Part shown: one piece after another, positions 35,798 to 45,279 of the stretch
Position numbering within the stretch: the first letter of the stretch is position 1
How the letters are laid out: each line of letters opens with the position of its first letter
Assembly: GCA_014802265.1 (NCBI GenBank)
Contig: JAAVCP010000022.1
Location: 1-64,000, forward strand
Length of the DNA stretch: 64,000 bases
Origin: Bacteroides sp.
Lineage (GTDB): Bacteria; Bacteroidota; Bacteroidia; Bacteroidales; Muribaculaceae
Reading direction: 5' to 3'
Position numbers and translations under genes: made by a program
Notes under the pieces: model-generated
What the model saw: only the letters and a program-made list of their open reading frames with translations
The model's database searches: none
Told to the model about the DNA's origin: nothing

Positions 35798-37117
35798 ATG
35801 AAATTCTTTGACAGAGAAAAAGAAGTGGCACTTCTTCAAGAGATTAATCAAAAATCACTGACGAATGCCCAGTTTACCGTATTGACCGGACGACGCAGAA
35901 TCGGTAAAACCACGTTAGTGTTTAAAGCATATCAGAATCAACCGATTATCTATCTTTTCGTATCGCGAAAATCGGAAAAGGATTTATGCAGCGGATTTAT
36001 GAGAGAGATAGAATCAAAGGTGGGGATTCCAATGTTAGGGAATGCCAATACTTTTGGTGAAGTTTTTGAATATCTTATGAAGCTGTCGAGGGAAAGACCA
36101 CTGACTGTGTTTATTGATGAGTTTCAGGATTTCAAGTTTGTAAACCCATCAGTCTTTAGTGACATCCAACGGATATGGGATCTGAATAAGGAGCACGGGA
36201 AGATAAATCTTATTGTAGGTGGCTCGATAAATTCTCTGATGAACGAGATATTCCGTGATAATAAACAACCGTTGTATCAACGTGAGACACGATTTATCAA
36301 ACTACATGGTTTTTCGCCTTCAGTGTTGAAAGACATTCTGTCTTATTATCATCCTAACTATACGCATGAAGATCTATTGGCACTCTATTCGTTTACAGGT
36401 GGGGTAGCTAAGTATGTGGAACTTTTTATTGATAATCAGATATTCACGTGTCAGCAAATGGTTGACTTTATGGTTAGAGACGGCTCCACTTTCCTTGATG
36501 AGGGAAAAGTAATGCTGATTGGGGAGTTCGGCAAGGAATATGGCACTTATTTTTCTATTCTCTCGGCTATAGCAGGGGGACACACCACGCGCAATGAAAT
36601 AGAGGATAAGGTAGGAAAAGAGATAGGAGGTTACCTGTCAAAGCTTGAAAATGATTATGAGCTTATATCTAAACGTCAGCCAATATATGAGAAAACTACA
36701 AATAAGAATGTAACTTATTCTCTTAAGGATAATTTCCTTACCTTTTGGTTTCGGTTTATATTCAAATTCGGCTATATGCTTGAGATAGGTTCCTACAGGA
36801 AGCTGCGTGAAGTAATAATGCGTGATTACGAGACATTCTCAGGATGTATGCTTGAGCGATATTTCAGGGATAAGTTAGCCGAGGGTGAAGAATTTACACG
36901 TATCGGAGGCTGGTGGGATAGGAAAGGAGGTAATGAAATAGACATTGTGACTGCCGAAGACTTTGAAAGGAAGTTAGATTTCATTGAGGTGAAACGACAG
37001 CCGGAACGCTTCAAACCCTCACTCCTTGAAGAAAAAATCAAATTCTTCTTCCAGGCTCATAAAGAGCTTGCCTCATTTATTTATACTTCCCGTTGTCTTT
37101 CGATGGAAGATATGTGA
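35798..37117 (+). CDS. Archaeal-type AAA/STAND NTPase with C-terminal DUF234 nuclease-like domain
   Basis: A 439-aa protein. I chose the start MKFFDREKEVALLQEI at 35798 because family members begin this way; the in-frame extension to 35717 overlaps the promoter and leader repeats. Walker A is GRRRIGKT (residues 31-38) and Walker B is TVFIDEFQD. The DUF234 part ends in NEIDIVTAEDFERKLDFIEVKRQ, a PD-(D/E)XK-type D...ExK pattern. Such ATPases are multi-copy in Bacteroidales, of unknown role; mobile-element or defence links have been suggested. It is divergent from hybrid regulator copy 2, and a decayed paralogue sits divergent from copy 1. Confidence 0.88.
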   Translation: MKFFDREKEVALLQEINQKSLTNAQFTVLTGRRRIGKTTLVFKAYQNQPIIYLFVSRKSEKDLCSGFMREIESKVGIPMLGNANTFGEVFEYLMKLSRERPLTVFIDEFQDFKFVNPSVFSDIQRIWDLNKEHGKINLIVGGSINSLMNEIFRDNKQPLYQRETRFIKLHGFSPSVLKDILSYYHPNYTHEDLLALYSFTGGVAKYVELFIDNQIFTCQQMVDFMVRDGSTFLDEGKVMLIGEFGKEYGTYFSILSAIAGGHTTRNEIEDKVGKEIGGYLSKLENDYELISKRQPIYEKTTNKNVTYSLKDNFLTFWFRFIFKFGYMLEIGSYRKLREVIMRDYETFSGCMLERYFRDKLAEGEEFTRIGGWWDRKGGNEIDIVTAEDFERKLDFIEVKRQPERFKPSLLEEKIKFFFQAHKELASFIYTSRCLSMEDM

Positions 37118-37162
37118 AATAATTTGCTCCTATGTATGCGGTATAAAAATAGGTGTCATTAT

Positions 37163-37193
37163 TTTGGGGTTTAAGTATTAATGTGTATCTTTG
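37163..37193 (+). promoter_or_regulatory. Promoter of the WG-repeat protein gene
   Basis: TTTG (37163-37166), a 19-nt spacer and TATCTTTG (37186-37193): a full Bacteroides consensus promoter, 86 nt upstream of the ATG. Confidence 0.8.
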
Positions 37194-37278
37194 TGGTGTC
37201 GAATTATTTAATTATGAACGGATAGTGGGGGTGTTAATTTGCCATCTGCTTACCATTAACTTTTAATTTCATATTAAT

Positions 37279-38805
37279 ATGTTTACAAATTATCGAAAAA
37301 TCATTGTAATGCTGAGTGTGGCATTTATGTCTATGTTAGTGTTGCCCCATGCTGAAGCCCAGTTATTAAAAAAACTGTCAAAAGGCCTTGAGAAAGTCAA
37401 TAAGACTATAGAAAAGGTAGATAAAGCCAAAAAGAATGCCAAAGCTCAGAAAGAGGAATCCGGCATGACCACACCCAATTCCAATATGGACGGAGTTGCT
37501 TCGACCGATGACGAAGGCAACATAGTGTCTGGCGAAATAGATAATAATTCCTCCACCCCCTTTCTCACTTCTGAGACCTTGTTTCTTGAAGCAGAACCAT
37601 GGTCAGTGTCAAATGTTTATGATGGCGTATTCAGTGTCAAGCGCGGTGACAAATATGAGTTCTGGAAAGCTGACGGTCAAAAACTGTTTGATGCCAATTG
37701 GGAGTCTTGCACAGCAGGTATGAGTCAACCGGAATTTCATTGCGGGGTAGTGGCAATGCGTAGAGCCTCTGAGAATACATATAAAAGAGGTAACGTTTGT
37801 CTGCTTTACACCGATGGTCGCGTCAAGGAAATGGATTCTTCATGGGACAGGGTAACAAATTTTGTAGACGGGGTAGCTATCGTAATAACCAATGCAAGCA
37901 ACAGAAACAAGTCATTCTACATAGACACTACCGGCAAGAATATATATCCCGGAGTTTCTATAGATGGCACTTCTCAAAATAGTATTCGTCCGTTACGAGA
38001 TGGGTTGAGAGCATTTGTAAAGTCATATCAGGAGTGGGGCTATATTGATGGGAACGGAGTCGTGAAATTAGCTCCAAAATATAAATCGGCGACTGATTTT
38101 TCAGAAGGTCATGCCTGGGTAGTGATGACTGATGACACAAAGCATCTTATTGACAAGACAGGTAAAAGCGTATTCCAGGCTCCCAACAGTAATTCGGCGA
38201 CATCAGATGTGGTAGACGGACGATTCTATGTTGAGAAAGGTAATGACGTATGCTATTACGATCTGCAAGGAAATTTGCTTAAATGTTTTGAAGAGGGAAA
38301 CTGTTTCTATGGCGGTTATGCTTATGTCACTGAGCCTAAGTCCTTTGGTGACATAAATAGTCTGGTGATCGATAAGGATATGAATGTTGTGCGAGAGATG
38401 AGCTGGGAGGTTGTGCCGTCGGAAATAGTGACCCAGCACGGTCCGGTGTTTACGGCATCAGGTTTGGCATCTGTCAATTGCATGAATGGCAGCTATTTGA
38501 TAAAGCCAAATGGAGAGGTGGTGTTGAGTGATTTCTACAATAATGGAATGATGGTGAAGTCTTTCTCTCCAGTGTCAGATAGTGACTACCTGCTGGCTTC
38601 AAATGTAAACATTAATGACATATCTGCCGCCGCAATATTAAAACCAACCGGTGAAATAGTATGGTTGATAACGGAGAGCCCGAGATTGTGCGGACCATAT
38701 CGCATGGGCTTCCCGCTTTTTAAATCTGAAACACTGAATGGCAATAATGAGGTCACATTAAAAGCTGTTGATATACACCAGAAACCGATCGGTGGCAGCA
38801 AATAA
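37279..38805 (+). CDS. Exported WG-repeat protein
   Basis: A 508-aa protein with a signal sequence (MFTNYRKIIVMLSVAFMSMLVLPHAEA). It is followed by a Lys-rich helical, perhaps coiled-coil segment (LLKKLSKGLEKVNKTIEKVDKAKKNAK) and then repeated WG/KWG-type units such as SFYIDTTGKNIYPG, WGYIDGNGVVKLAPKYKSATDF and HLIDKTGKSVFQAP. WG-repeat proteins are probably beta-propeller-like binding proteins; ligands are generally unknown. It has its own promoter and terminator and so is monocistronic. Confidence 0.85.
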   Translation: MFTNYRKIIVMLSVAFMSMLVLPHAEAQLLKKLSKGLEKVNKTIEKVDKAKKNAKAQKEESGMTTPNSNMDGVASTDDEGNIVSGEIDNNSSTPFLTSETLFLEAEPWSVSNVYDGVFSVKRGDKYEFWKADGQKLFDANWESCTAGMSQPEFHCGVVAMRRASENTYKRGNVCLLYTDGRVKEMDSSWDRVTNFVDGVAIVITNASNRNKSFYIDTTGKNIYPGVSIDGTSQNSIRPLRDGLRAFVKSYQEWGYIDGNGVVKLAPKYKSATDFSEGHAWVVMTDDTKHLIDKTGKSVFQAPNSNSATSDVVDGRFYVEKGNDVCYYDLQGNLLKCFEEGNCFYGGYAYVTEPKSFGDINSLVIDKDMNVVREMSWEVVPSEIVTQHGPVFTASGLASVNCMNGSYLIKPNGEVVLSDFYNNGMMVKSFSPVSDSDYLLASNVNINDISAAAILKPTGEIVWLITESPRLCGPYRMGFPLFKSETLNGNNEVTLKAVDIHQKPIGGSK

Positions 38806-38887
38806 GGCAGCAACTTCTGAGATCTACGTTCCACCTCGCGTAATTCCGCCTGGAGGTTTTATGTTATATCGACAATGCTGTAATAGT

Positions 38888-38922
38888 GATTGCCGTAGAA
38901 TACGACGTATTCTACGGCAATC
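38888..38922 (+). terminator. Hairpin terminator after the WG-repeat gene
   Basis: A perfect 16-bp inverted repeat (38888-38903 and 38907-38922) with a 3-nt loop. Confidence 0.75.
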
Positions 38923-39017
38923 GGACTAGCAATCGCACCGAACACCTATCCCATCACTCCGATAAGAGCAGCGGCAAATTAAGTGCCTCATGCACCCATA
39001 ATATTTACGTCGGTTGT

Positions 39018-39048
39018 ATTGCGGATTGAAATAATTTGGTTACTTTTG
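39018..39048 (+). promoter_or_regulatory. Promoter of the class III FBPase gene
   Basis: ATTG (39018-39021), a 19-nt spacer and TACTTTTG (39041-39048), 30 nt before the ATG. Confidence 0.7.
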
Positions 39049-39077
39049 CAGCAGAATCTAATATCTGAAAAACTATC

Positions 39078-41087
39078 ATGACCTTTAACTCGAATACCAC
39101 TGAATTTACACCCGGAAAAGTTGAGAAAGACCTAAGAGTGCTTGAATTACTGTCGCAGACATTCCCGAATGTTTCCGCTGCGAGCACTGAGATTATCAAC
39201 CTTGAGGCAATTCTCAATCTTCCCAAGGGAACGGAGCACTTTGTGGCTGACCTGCATGGAGAATATGAAGCATTTCTTCACATAATGCGCAATGCCTCCG
39301 GTAATATCAAGAGAAAAGTGACGGACGTGTTCGGCACCTCACTCCGTGAAGCAGAAATCAGGCAGCTTTGCTCACTTATCTATTACCCGGAGCGAAAACT
39401 GCAGCTGATCCGTGCCTCTGACACAGACCTTAATGATTTCTATTTGGTGACACTCCACCAGCTGGTGAAAGTGTGCCAGTCAGTGTCTTCAAAATACACA
39501 CGTTCCAAAGTGAGAAAGGCGCTTCCGAAAGAATTTGCCTACATCATTGAGGAGCTTTTGCATGAATCTCCTTCCGATACCGACAAGCAGGCTTACTTCA
39601 ATCGTATCATCGAGACTATAATATCCACGGGTCAGGCAGATGCCTTCATAGTGGCAATGTGTAATGTAATCCACAGGCTTTGTATTGACCAGCTACATAT
39701 CTTGGGCGATATATATGACCGTGGACCAGGGGCACACCTGATCATGGATATGCTTTCCAAATATGCATCTCTCGACATTCAGTGGGGAAATCATGATGCA
39801 TTGTGGATGGGAGCAGCTGCCGGTAATGACTGTAGTATTGCCAACGTGCTCCGTGTGTCGTTACGCTACGGCAACATGGCTACTTTGGAGGAGGGTTATG
39901 GCATAAATCTTGTTCCTTTGGCTACTTTTGCCATGGAGGTATATGCCGATGACCCATGCACTCATTTTGAGCCAAAACTTGACCCCGATGACAAGACGCA
40001 TAACGAGAAAACCCGCAAGCTATTGGCAAAGATGCATAAGGCAATGACCATAATACAGTTCAAACTGGAGGGGCAGATGATTGATGCTCACCCGGAGTGG
40101 AAGATGGAAGACAGGAAACTTCTGGAATATATCGACTATGAAAAGGGAATAGTAAGGATAGATGGAAAGGAATATGAGATGTGCGACTATAAATTCCCTA
40201 CAGTTGATCCTAATGATCCATATCGCCTTACCCCGGAAGAAGAGGAACTTGTGGATAAACTGCATCATTGCTTTGTTATGAGTCCGGGTCTGCAGAGACA
40301 CATGAAATGCCTGCTCTCTAATGGAGATGTCTACAATATATGTAATTCCAATCTTCTATATCATGCCTCAATGCCGCTTAATGCAGACGGTTCTCTAAAA
40401 TCTGTGGAGATAAATGGGAAGAAGTATAAAGGTAAAGAATTGCTTCATCAGGTAGGTGTGCTTATGCGTGCAGCGTTTAATGATGATACTCCCGAGGAAG
40501 AAAAGAAATTTGCCATTGACTACTATTGGTATCTGTGGTGTGGTCCGGATTCTCCACTTTTTGATAAGGCAAAGATGGCTACGTTTGAACGTTATCTACT
40601 TTCAGATAAAGAAATTCGGAAGGAGGAGAAAGGGAGCTATTATCATCTTCGCGATAAGGAAGATGTATGTGATATGATTCTTGATGCCTTTGGCGTTACC
40701 GGTGAGCACCGTCATATCATCAATGGTCATGTGCCTGTCAAGGCTACTAAGGGTGAGACACCGGTGAAGGCAAACGGCAAGCTGATGGTGATTGACGGCG
40801 GATTTGCAAAGGCTTATCACCGGGAGACAGGCATTGCAGGTTACACGCTCGTGTTCCATAGCCGAGGCTTTGTGCTTGTGCAGCATGAACCGTTTACTTC
40901 AACGGAAGATGCCATCATAAATGGTACGGACATCAAAAGCACCACCCAGATTGTGGAACTCAGCAGCCAGCGCATGCGTGTGCGTGACACTGACAAAGGT
41001 GAGGAGCTTCAGGCTCAAATTGATGAGCTTACCGAACTTCTATATGCCTATCGCCACGGTATGATTAAAGAGCGTTACCGCAACTGA
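39078..41087 (+). CDS. fbp: Fructose-1,6-bisphosphatase class III
   Basis: A 669-aa class III (Firmicutes-type) fructose-1,6-bisphosphatase of gluconeogenesis. The metallophosphatase motifs are visible: FVADLHGEYEAF, LGDIYDRGPGAH, QWGNHDALWMG and, near the end, INGHVPVKATKGETPVKANG and VIDGGFAKAY. Length agrees with the family (about 640-670 aa). It is monocistronic with its own promoter. This class, rather than class I, is usual in Bacteroidales. Confidence 0.96.
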   Translation: MTFNSNTTEFTPGKVEKDLRVLELLSQTFPNVSAASTEIINLEAILNLPKGTEHFVADLHGEYEAFLHIMRNASGNIKRKVTDVFGTSLREAEIRQLCSLIYYPERKLQLIRASDTDLNDFYLVTLHQLVKVCQSVSSKYTRSKVRKALPKEFAYIIEELLHESPSDTDKQAYFNRIIETIISTGQADAFIVAMCNVIHRLCIDQLHILGDIYDRGPGAHLIMDMLSKYASLDIQWGNHDALWMGAAAGNDCSIANVLRVSLRYGNMATLEEGYGINLVPLATFAMEVYADDPCTHFEPKLDPDDKTHNEKTRKLLAKMHKAMTIIQFKLEGQMIDAHPEWKMEDRKLLEYIDYEKGIVRIDGKEYEMCDYKFPTVDPNDPYRLTPEEEELVDKLHHCFVMSPGLQRHMKCLLSNGDVYNICNSNLLYHASMPLNADGSLKSVEINGKKYKGKELLHQVGVLMRAAFNDDTPEEEKKFAIDYYWYLWCGPDSPLFDKAKMATFERYLLSDKEIRKEEKGSYYHLRDKEDVCDMILDAFGVTGEHRHIINGHVPVKATKGETPVKANGKLMVIDGGFAKAYHRETGIAGYTLVFHSRGFVLVQHEPFTSTEDAIINGTDIKSTTQIVELSSQRMRVRDTDKGEELQAQIDELTELLYAYRHGMIKERYRN

Positions 41088-41111
41088 TCCTGACAGTAAA
41101 GGGAGTACACT

Positions 41112-41220
41112 GAGGTTGTTGCAGAACTCTATTTTTTCAATACTTTTAAAAATATAGCTATTGAAAATCAGATAATTATAAAATCAATTTTCTCAATTTT
41201 GGAGGTTCTGCAACACCCTT
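41112..41220. mobile_element. 109-bp MITE-like element
   Basis: A 16-bp terminal inverted repeat with the core GTTGTTGCAGAAC (41115-41127) and GTTCTGCAAC (41205-41214) extends to about 41112 and 41220 with 15 of 16 matching. The interior is AT-rich, non-coding and hairpin-forming. Ends of this style (GG.TGTTGCA.AAC) recall DDE transposons of Bacteroidota. It abuts the gene remnant on its right. Confidence 0.6.
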
Positions 41221-41515
41221 GCTCTTGCATACTGTACCCTTTCATACGCCTCTTTCCTTAATTTGTCGAGATACTATTCATGGTATTGCTCATAGTTGGC
41301 ATTTTTACCCAATTGTGAGTCTGAGGCGTAAGCAATTACTTCTAATCCTTGTAACGGTGTTACATACTCTATGTCGCCATTGTCATATAACTCAACCTAT
41401 ATAGGCTTTCCTTGAAAAGCCTATATTCGTCTCCATTGCCTTGTATTATCTCGATCTCTTGTGCCGGATTACCTCCCTGTGCAAGGAGGACCGAACTTAG
41501 TGACATTGAGTTTAA
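41221..41515 (-). pseudogene. Decayed gene remnant, unknown product
   Basis: On the minus strand an open segment from about 41506 reads SLSSVLLAQGGNPAQEIEI and continues to KESLYR. After a frame change near 41400 it goes on with VELYDNGDIEYVTPLQGLEV, AYASDSQLGKNANYEQYHE, one TAG stop, then YLDKLRKEAYERVQYARA to the edge of the MITE-like element. The protein-like composition across two frames with a stop indicates a broken gene; I cannot identify the family. A 10-bp hairpin (41400-41409 with 41416-41425) lies at the frame change. Confidence 0.55.
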
Positions 41516-41524
41516 TCAATGTCA
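41501..41524 (-). terminator. Possible weak terminator at the end of the S9 peptidase gene
   Basis: TGACATTGA (41501-41509) and TCAATGTCA (41516-41524) form a 9-bp stem that includes the stop codon of the minus-strand gene. No T tract. Confidence 0.4.
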
Positions 41525-43762
41525 GTAGGTGATCTCGGACCAGGCAGGAGGATTGACGCCGAGGAGGTGACGCACGAAGAAGTCGTAGCGTTTGTGTTCA
41601 CCGAAACTTTCACCGAGAGTGTGACGGGCACCGGGGAGAACCACCAACTCAAAATCTTTGTTGGCTTTTATCAACGCATCTGCTACCTGCATTGTGGAGG
41701 CAGGATCAACATTGTCATCAAGTTCACCGACTACAAGCATCAATGGTCTTGTAAGCAGATGGGCATTCTCTACATTTGAGGCGGCTATGTATGATTCATC
41801 AATCGGATAACCGAGCCACTGCTCATTCCACCATATTTTATCCATGCGGTTGTCATGACAGCCGCAGGCAGAATAAGCAGCCTTGTAAAACTCCGGATGA
41901 TGAAGCACGGCAGTGGTTGACTCCTGTCCTCCGGCTGAGCCACCGTATATGCCGACACGCTCAGTGTCGATATAGGGATATTTTTCACCGGCAGCCTTGA
42001 TCCATGCTATATGGTCAGGAAGTCCGGCATCAACAAGATTCTTATAGCATACATTCTCAAACTCGCGGCTGCGGAAGGAGGTACCCATGCCGTCAACCAT
42101 CACTACCATGAAACCAAGCTCCGCAAGGGCACTCATATTGCGGTTGAAAGCTATAAAAGACTTCGGGACATACTGGTCGCCCGGTCCCTGATAGATATAC
42201 TCCACCACCGGGTACTTCTTTTCGGGGTCAAAGTTTGACGGGCGATAGATGATACCCCACATCGGAGTCTTCCCATCGCGTCCGGGAGCCACAAACACTT
42301 CCGGGGCAGTCCACCCTGCCTCCAGAAGGGGAGTGATGTCAGCTTCCGCAATACGGCTGATTTCCTTACCTGTGGCTGCATCACGCAAGGCAGTGACAGG
42401 AGGTTCGGAGACTGTTGACCAAGTGTCAACAAGATATTTGAAATCAGGTGAGAAAGTGGCAGTGTGAGTTCCTGAAGCCGGAGTGAGATCCGTCATACCG
42501 CTGCCGTCAAAGTTGATTGAATAATAACGGATGAAGTAGGGATCTTCGTCTTTGTTGACACCATTTGCCGAGAAATAGATTTTCTCATTTGGTTCATCTA
42601 TGTTCACTACCTTGCGCACATACCAATCCCCCTTGGTTATTTGGTGAGCTGGCTTACCTGTGGCACGGTCATACATATAAAGATGATTATAGTTGTCACG
42701 CTCACTGCTCCAAATAATTCTTTTGCCATCCTCAAGCATGTGGCGGAAGATACGAGAATAGTTGACATACTTGTCATGATTCTCTTCAATAAGGGGACGC
42801 ACGGAGGCATCTTCAGCCGACATCTCAAGCACACGATAATTCTTGTGTCCACGCTCATTATATTCAAACGTTATCCCCTTGCTGTCGGTATTCCATATGG
42901 GACCGTAGAGGTCATACTGACTGTTGAAGAGAGTAGTGGCAGGCACAAGATTCTTGCCACTCTCGACATCTATTATAACCGGGAGTTTGAAGCGCAGCTC
43001 ATCACCCGGCTTGGCATACTCCTGTTTGTGAAGAATTGGTTGGCTACCCTGAGCCGGCGATGACTCAACATAATACACATACCTCTTCTCCACAGGGCGG
43101 ATTTTATTCATGGCAATCTTACTGCCGTCAGGACTCCACTGAATCCATGATGAATAATAATTACCTATTGTGCCATCAGAGGTAAGCTGAGTTTCATTCC
43201 TTGTATTATTATCACGTAACCACACATTATTGTCGCGTACAAAAGCTGTCTTGCTCCCATCGGGAGACACTACAGGCTCTGCGTCTTTCTCCTCATTTAC
43301 TACCATCCAGTGCGGCTGAGGCGCAGGCTGCGGAATAGCACCGTTATTAATAAGGGAACCCTTCCCTTTGGTGGCATATATCCATTGTATGCCATCGAAG
43401 TTGAAATGCAGTGTATCGCCTTTGGCATTCCCTCTCAGATATTCTATCGTAATGTCAGCTGGATTAATGTCTTTCCCTGTCTGTGCCGATAAAGCTGCGG
43501 CGAGAGCCTTATGGTTGAATAAAGGGGCAGATTTATGAGTATCTGCATTGAAAAGGGTATATTCACTTTTGTCATCGGCTTCGTTAACATACCAGAAGGA
43601 ATGGGTATTTTCAATCCAATGCGGAGCAATACGAGCATTTGCCACTTTGCCATAATTGTATTTTTTGGCAAGGCTATAAGCCCGGTTGTAATCTTCGAGA
43701 GTGCCTTGTGCGCGCATTGCCAGTGGCATAAGCATTAAGGCTGGAAGGAGGATCTTTTTCAT
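41522..43762 (-). CDS. S9-family (DPP IV-like) peptidase
   Basis: A 746-aa exported serine peptidase with a signal sequence (MKKILLPALMLMPLAMRA). It has an N-terminal eight-bladed DPP IV-type propeller (for example TAFVRDNNVWLRDN, IQWSPDGSKIAMNK) and a C-terminal alpha/beta-hydrolase. The catalytic Ser is in GIYGGSAGG (about residue 607), Asp in VVGELDDNVDP (about 681) and His in LPGARHTLG (about 713). It probably removes dipeptides from periplasmic oligopeptides, feeding amino-acid uptake. It is the last gene of a tightly spaced minus-strand series (31 nt after the EamA transporter gene). Confidence 0.93.
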   Translation of the reverse strand: MKKILLPALMLMPLAMRAQGTLEDYNRAYSLAKKYNYGKVANARIAPHWIENTHSFWYVNEADDKSEYTLFNADTHKSAPLFNHKALAAALSAQTGKDINPADITIEYLRGNAKGDTLHFNFDGIQWIYATKGKGSLINNGAIPQPAPQPHWMVVNEEKDAEPVVSPDGSKTAFVRDNNVWLRDNNTRNETQLTSDGTIGNYYSSWIQWSPDGSKIAMNKIRPVEKRYVYYVESSPAQGSQPILHKQEYAKPGDELRFKLPVIIDVESGKNLVPATTLFNSQYDLYGPIWNTDSKGITFEYNERGHKNYRVLEMSAEDASVRPLIEENHDKYVNYSRIFRHMLEDGKRIIWSSERDNYNHLYMYDRATGKPAHQITKGDWYVRKVVNIDEPNEKIYFSANGVNKDEDPYFIRYYSINFDGSGMTDLTPASGTHTATFSPDFKYLVDTWSTVSEPPVTALRDAATGKEISRIAEADITPLLEAGWTAPEVFVAPGRDGKTPMWGIIYRPSNFDPEKKYPVVEYIYQGPGDQYVPKSFIAFNRNMSALAELGFMVVMVDGMGTSFRSREFENVCYKNLVDAGLPDHIAWIKAAGEKYPYIDTERVGIYGGSAGGQESTTAVLHHPEFYKAAYSACGCHDNRMDKIWWNEQWLGYPIDESYIAASNVENAHLLTRPLMLVVGELDDNVDPASTMQVADALIKANKDFELVVLPGARHTLGESFGEHKRYDFFVRHLLGVNPPAWSEITY

Positions 43763-43793
43763 GAGTATTTGTGGTTAGGCAGGGAGGAGGCTT

Positions 43794-44696
43794 TTAGTTT
43801 TTGAGCTGGAGGCTTTTTCTTCCGGCAAAGTATTCGTTGTAGATGAGTCCACCTACTATAAGGCATAGTCCGATGTAGGTAGTGGTCATGATTGGTTCAC
43901 CGAGTACTAATGTTATTAAGAAGAGTGACAGGAAGGGAGAGAGATAGCACATCTGATTGATAAGGGCAGGATTGTCGGTGGTGCGGATAGCCATGCCAAA
44001 ACAGATAAAGGGGATACCCATTTCGAAGGCACCAATATAAATCCCTGACCAGATGGCAGCCGGCTCAAGGGAAGAGAGGGGGTTGAAAATGGTGCCGATA
44101 GAGAGGTAGATCATTCCAAAAAGGAACGTGAGGAATAGGGAAGCCACCTCACTCAGCTTATCTTTTAGGCTGTCGTTGATTATCCAATAAAGTGCCCAAA
44201 GGAATGAACTGCCAAAGGCAAGCAGAATCCCCGTTATTGAAAGTTCACCGGTAATGCCTTTGCCACCCACAGAAATAAATACTACCCCGGCAAGTGACAC
44301 TATCATTCCTAAATATTTGGAAACCGGAATCGGTTTATGTCCAAATATAGCGAGTAACACTGCAAGCAGGATAGGCCATGTGTAGTTAAGGGGTTGTGCT
44401 ATCTGTGCAGGGAGGTAATCGTAGGCAGTGAAAAGGATAAGATAGTAGGCAGTAGGGGCAACTAATCCGAGCAGAGCGAATCTTCCCCAAAGCGCGGGGG
44501 TAAGCGTCTTAAGCTCACCCCATGAACGTGTCACCGTCATCCATATAGTAAAGATGGCAAGAGACGAAGCACATGCTACAAAGAGCATCTCGAAAACCGA
44601 CATGTGGGAGAGTGCAATCTTGAAAGCTGTTGCCACTGTTGACCAGCTTAAGACTGCAACTCCCCCGAGCAATACGGAGCGGGTTGAGGATTTCAT
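43794..44696 (-). CDS. EamA/DMT-superfamily transporter
   Basis: A 300-aa inner-membrane protein with about ten hydrophobic helices in two EamA repeats, starting MKSSTRSVLLGGVAVLSWSTVATAF, where the SWSTVATAF segment is typical of the family. It probably exports metabolites or amino acids; the substrate is not predictable. The ATG overlaps the stop of the carbonic anhydrase gene by 4 nt (ATGA), so they are translationally coupled. Confidence 0.9.
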   Translation of the reverse strand: MKSSTRSVLLGGVAVLSWSTVATAFKIALSHMSVFEMLFVACASSLAIFTIWMTVTRSWGELKTLTPALWGRFALLGLVAPTAYYLILFTAYDYLPAQIAQPLNYTWPILLAVLLAIFGHKPIPVSKYLGMIVSLAGVVFISVGGKGITGELSITGILLAFGSSFLWALYWIINDSLKDKLSEVASLFLTFLFGMIYLSIGTIFNPLSSLEPAAIWSGIYIGAFEMGIPFICFGMAIRTTDNPALINQMCYLSPFLSLFLITLVLGEPIMTTTYIGLCLIVGGLIYNEYFAGRKSLQLKN

Positions 44697-45232
44697 ACTC
44701 TGTCTAATTGTCCGGTAAGGGTATCCATTATGTAACCTGCTACTCTTACGTCTTTCGCCATAAGGGGATGGTTGCGTATAAGGTCTACTGTCTCGTTTAC
44801 TGCATCGGCAGTGTCAGTGAATCCATGTAGCCACTTGTCCAGGTCTATGCCACAGTGACGCATAAGGGATATATGCTCATCATCAACGCCACGCTCACGC
44901 ATTAGGTGAAGCATTTCTTCGGCATTCATGCCTTGCACACCGCAGCCGGTATGACCGATAACCATTATCTCATTTACTCCCAACTCATAGACAGCCACAA
45001 GCAATGAGCGCATAGTGGAGTCGAAAGGATTGGTTATTGTGGCACCGGCATTCTTGATTATCTTCACGTCGCCGTTCTTAATGCCGAGGGCAGCGGGAAG
45101 AAGCTCCACGAGACGTGTATCCATGCATGTCACGATGGCTATCTTCTTGTCAGGGTATTTTGAGGTAGCAAATTTCTCATACCCCTTGGAGTTGACAAAC
45201 TCCTTGTTGAATCTCAATATTTCGTCAATCAT
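44693..45232 (-). CDS. Beta-class carbonic anhydrase
   Basis: A 179-aa short beta-carbonic anhydrase (CO2 + H2O to bicarbonate + H+). Zinc ligands are Cys36 in VTCMDTRL, His94 and Cys97 in GHTGCG; Asp38 and Arg40 form the catalytic dyad. The protein resembles the compact type seen in many Bacteroidota and Firmicutes. It overlaps the EamA gene by 4 nt and follows mfd by 47 nt. Confidence 0.95.
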   Translation of the reverse strand: MIDEILRFNKEFVNSKGYEKFATSKYPDKKIAIVTCMDTRLVELLPAALGIKNGDVKIIKNAGATITNPFDSTMRSLLVAVYELGVNEIMVIGHTGCGVQGMNAEEMLHLMRERGVDDEHISLMRHCGIDLDKWLHGFTDTADAVNETVDLIRNHPLMAKDVRVAGYIMDTLTGQLDRV

Positions 45233-45279
45233 TTTGGTTAGTATAAAATGGTTATTATTATAGGGTTAGTTTTAATTCA

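Noticed and set aside
42641..43063. 140-codon plus-strand frame inside the S9 peptidase
   Set aside because: Antisense to the propeller domain, no supporting features.
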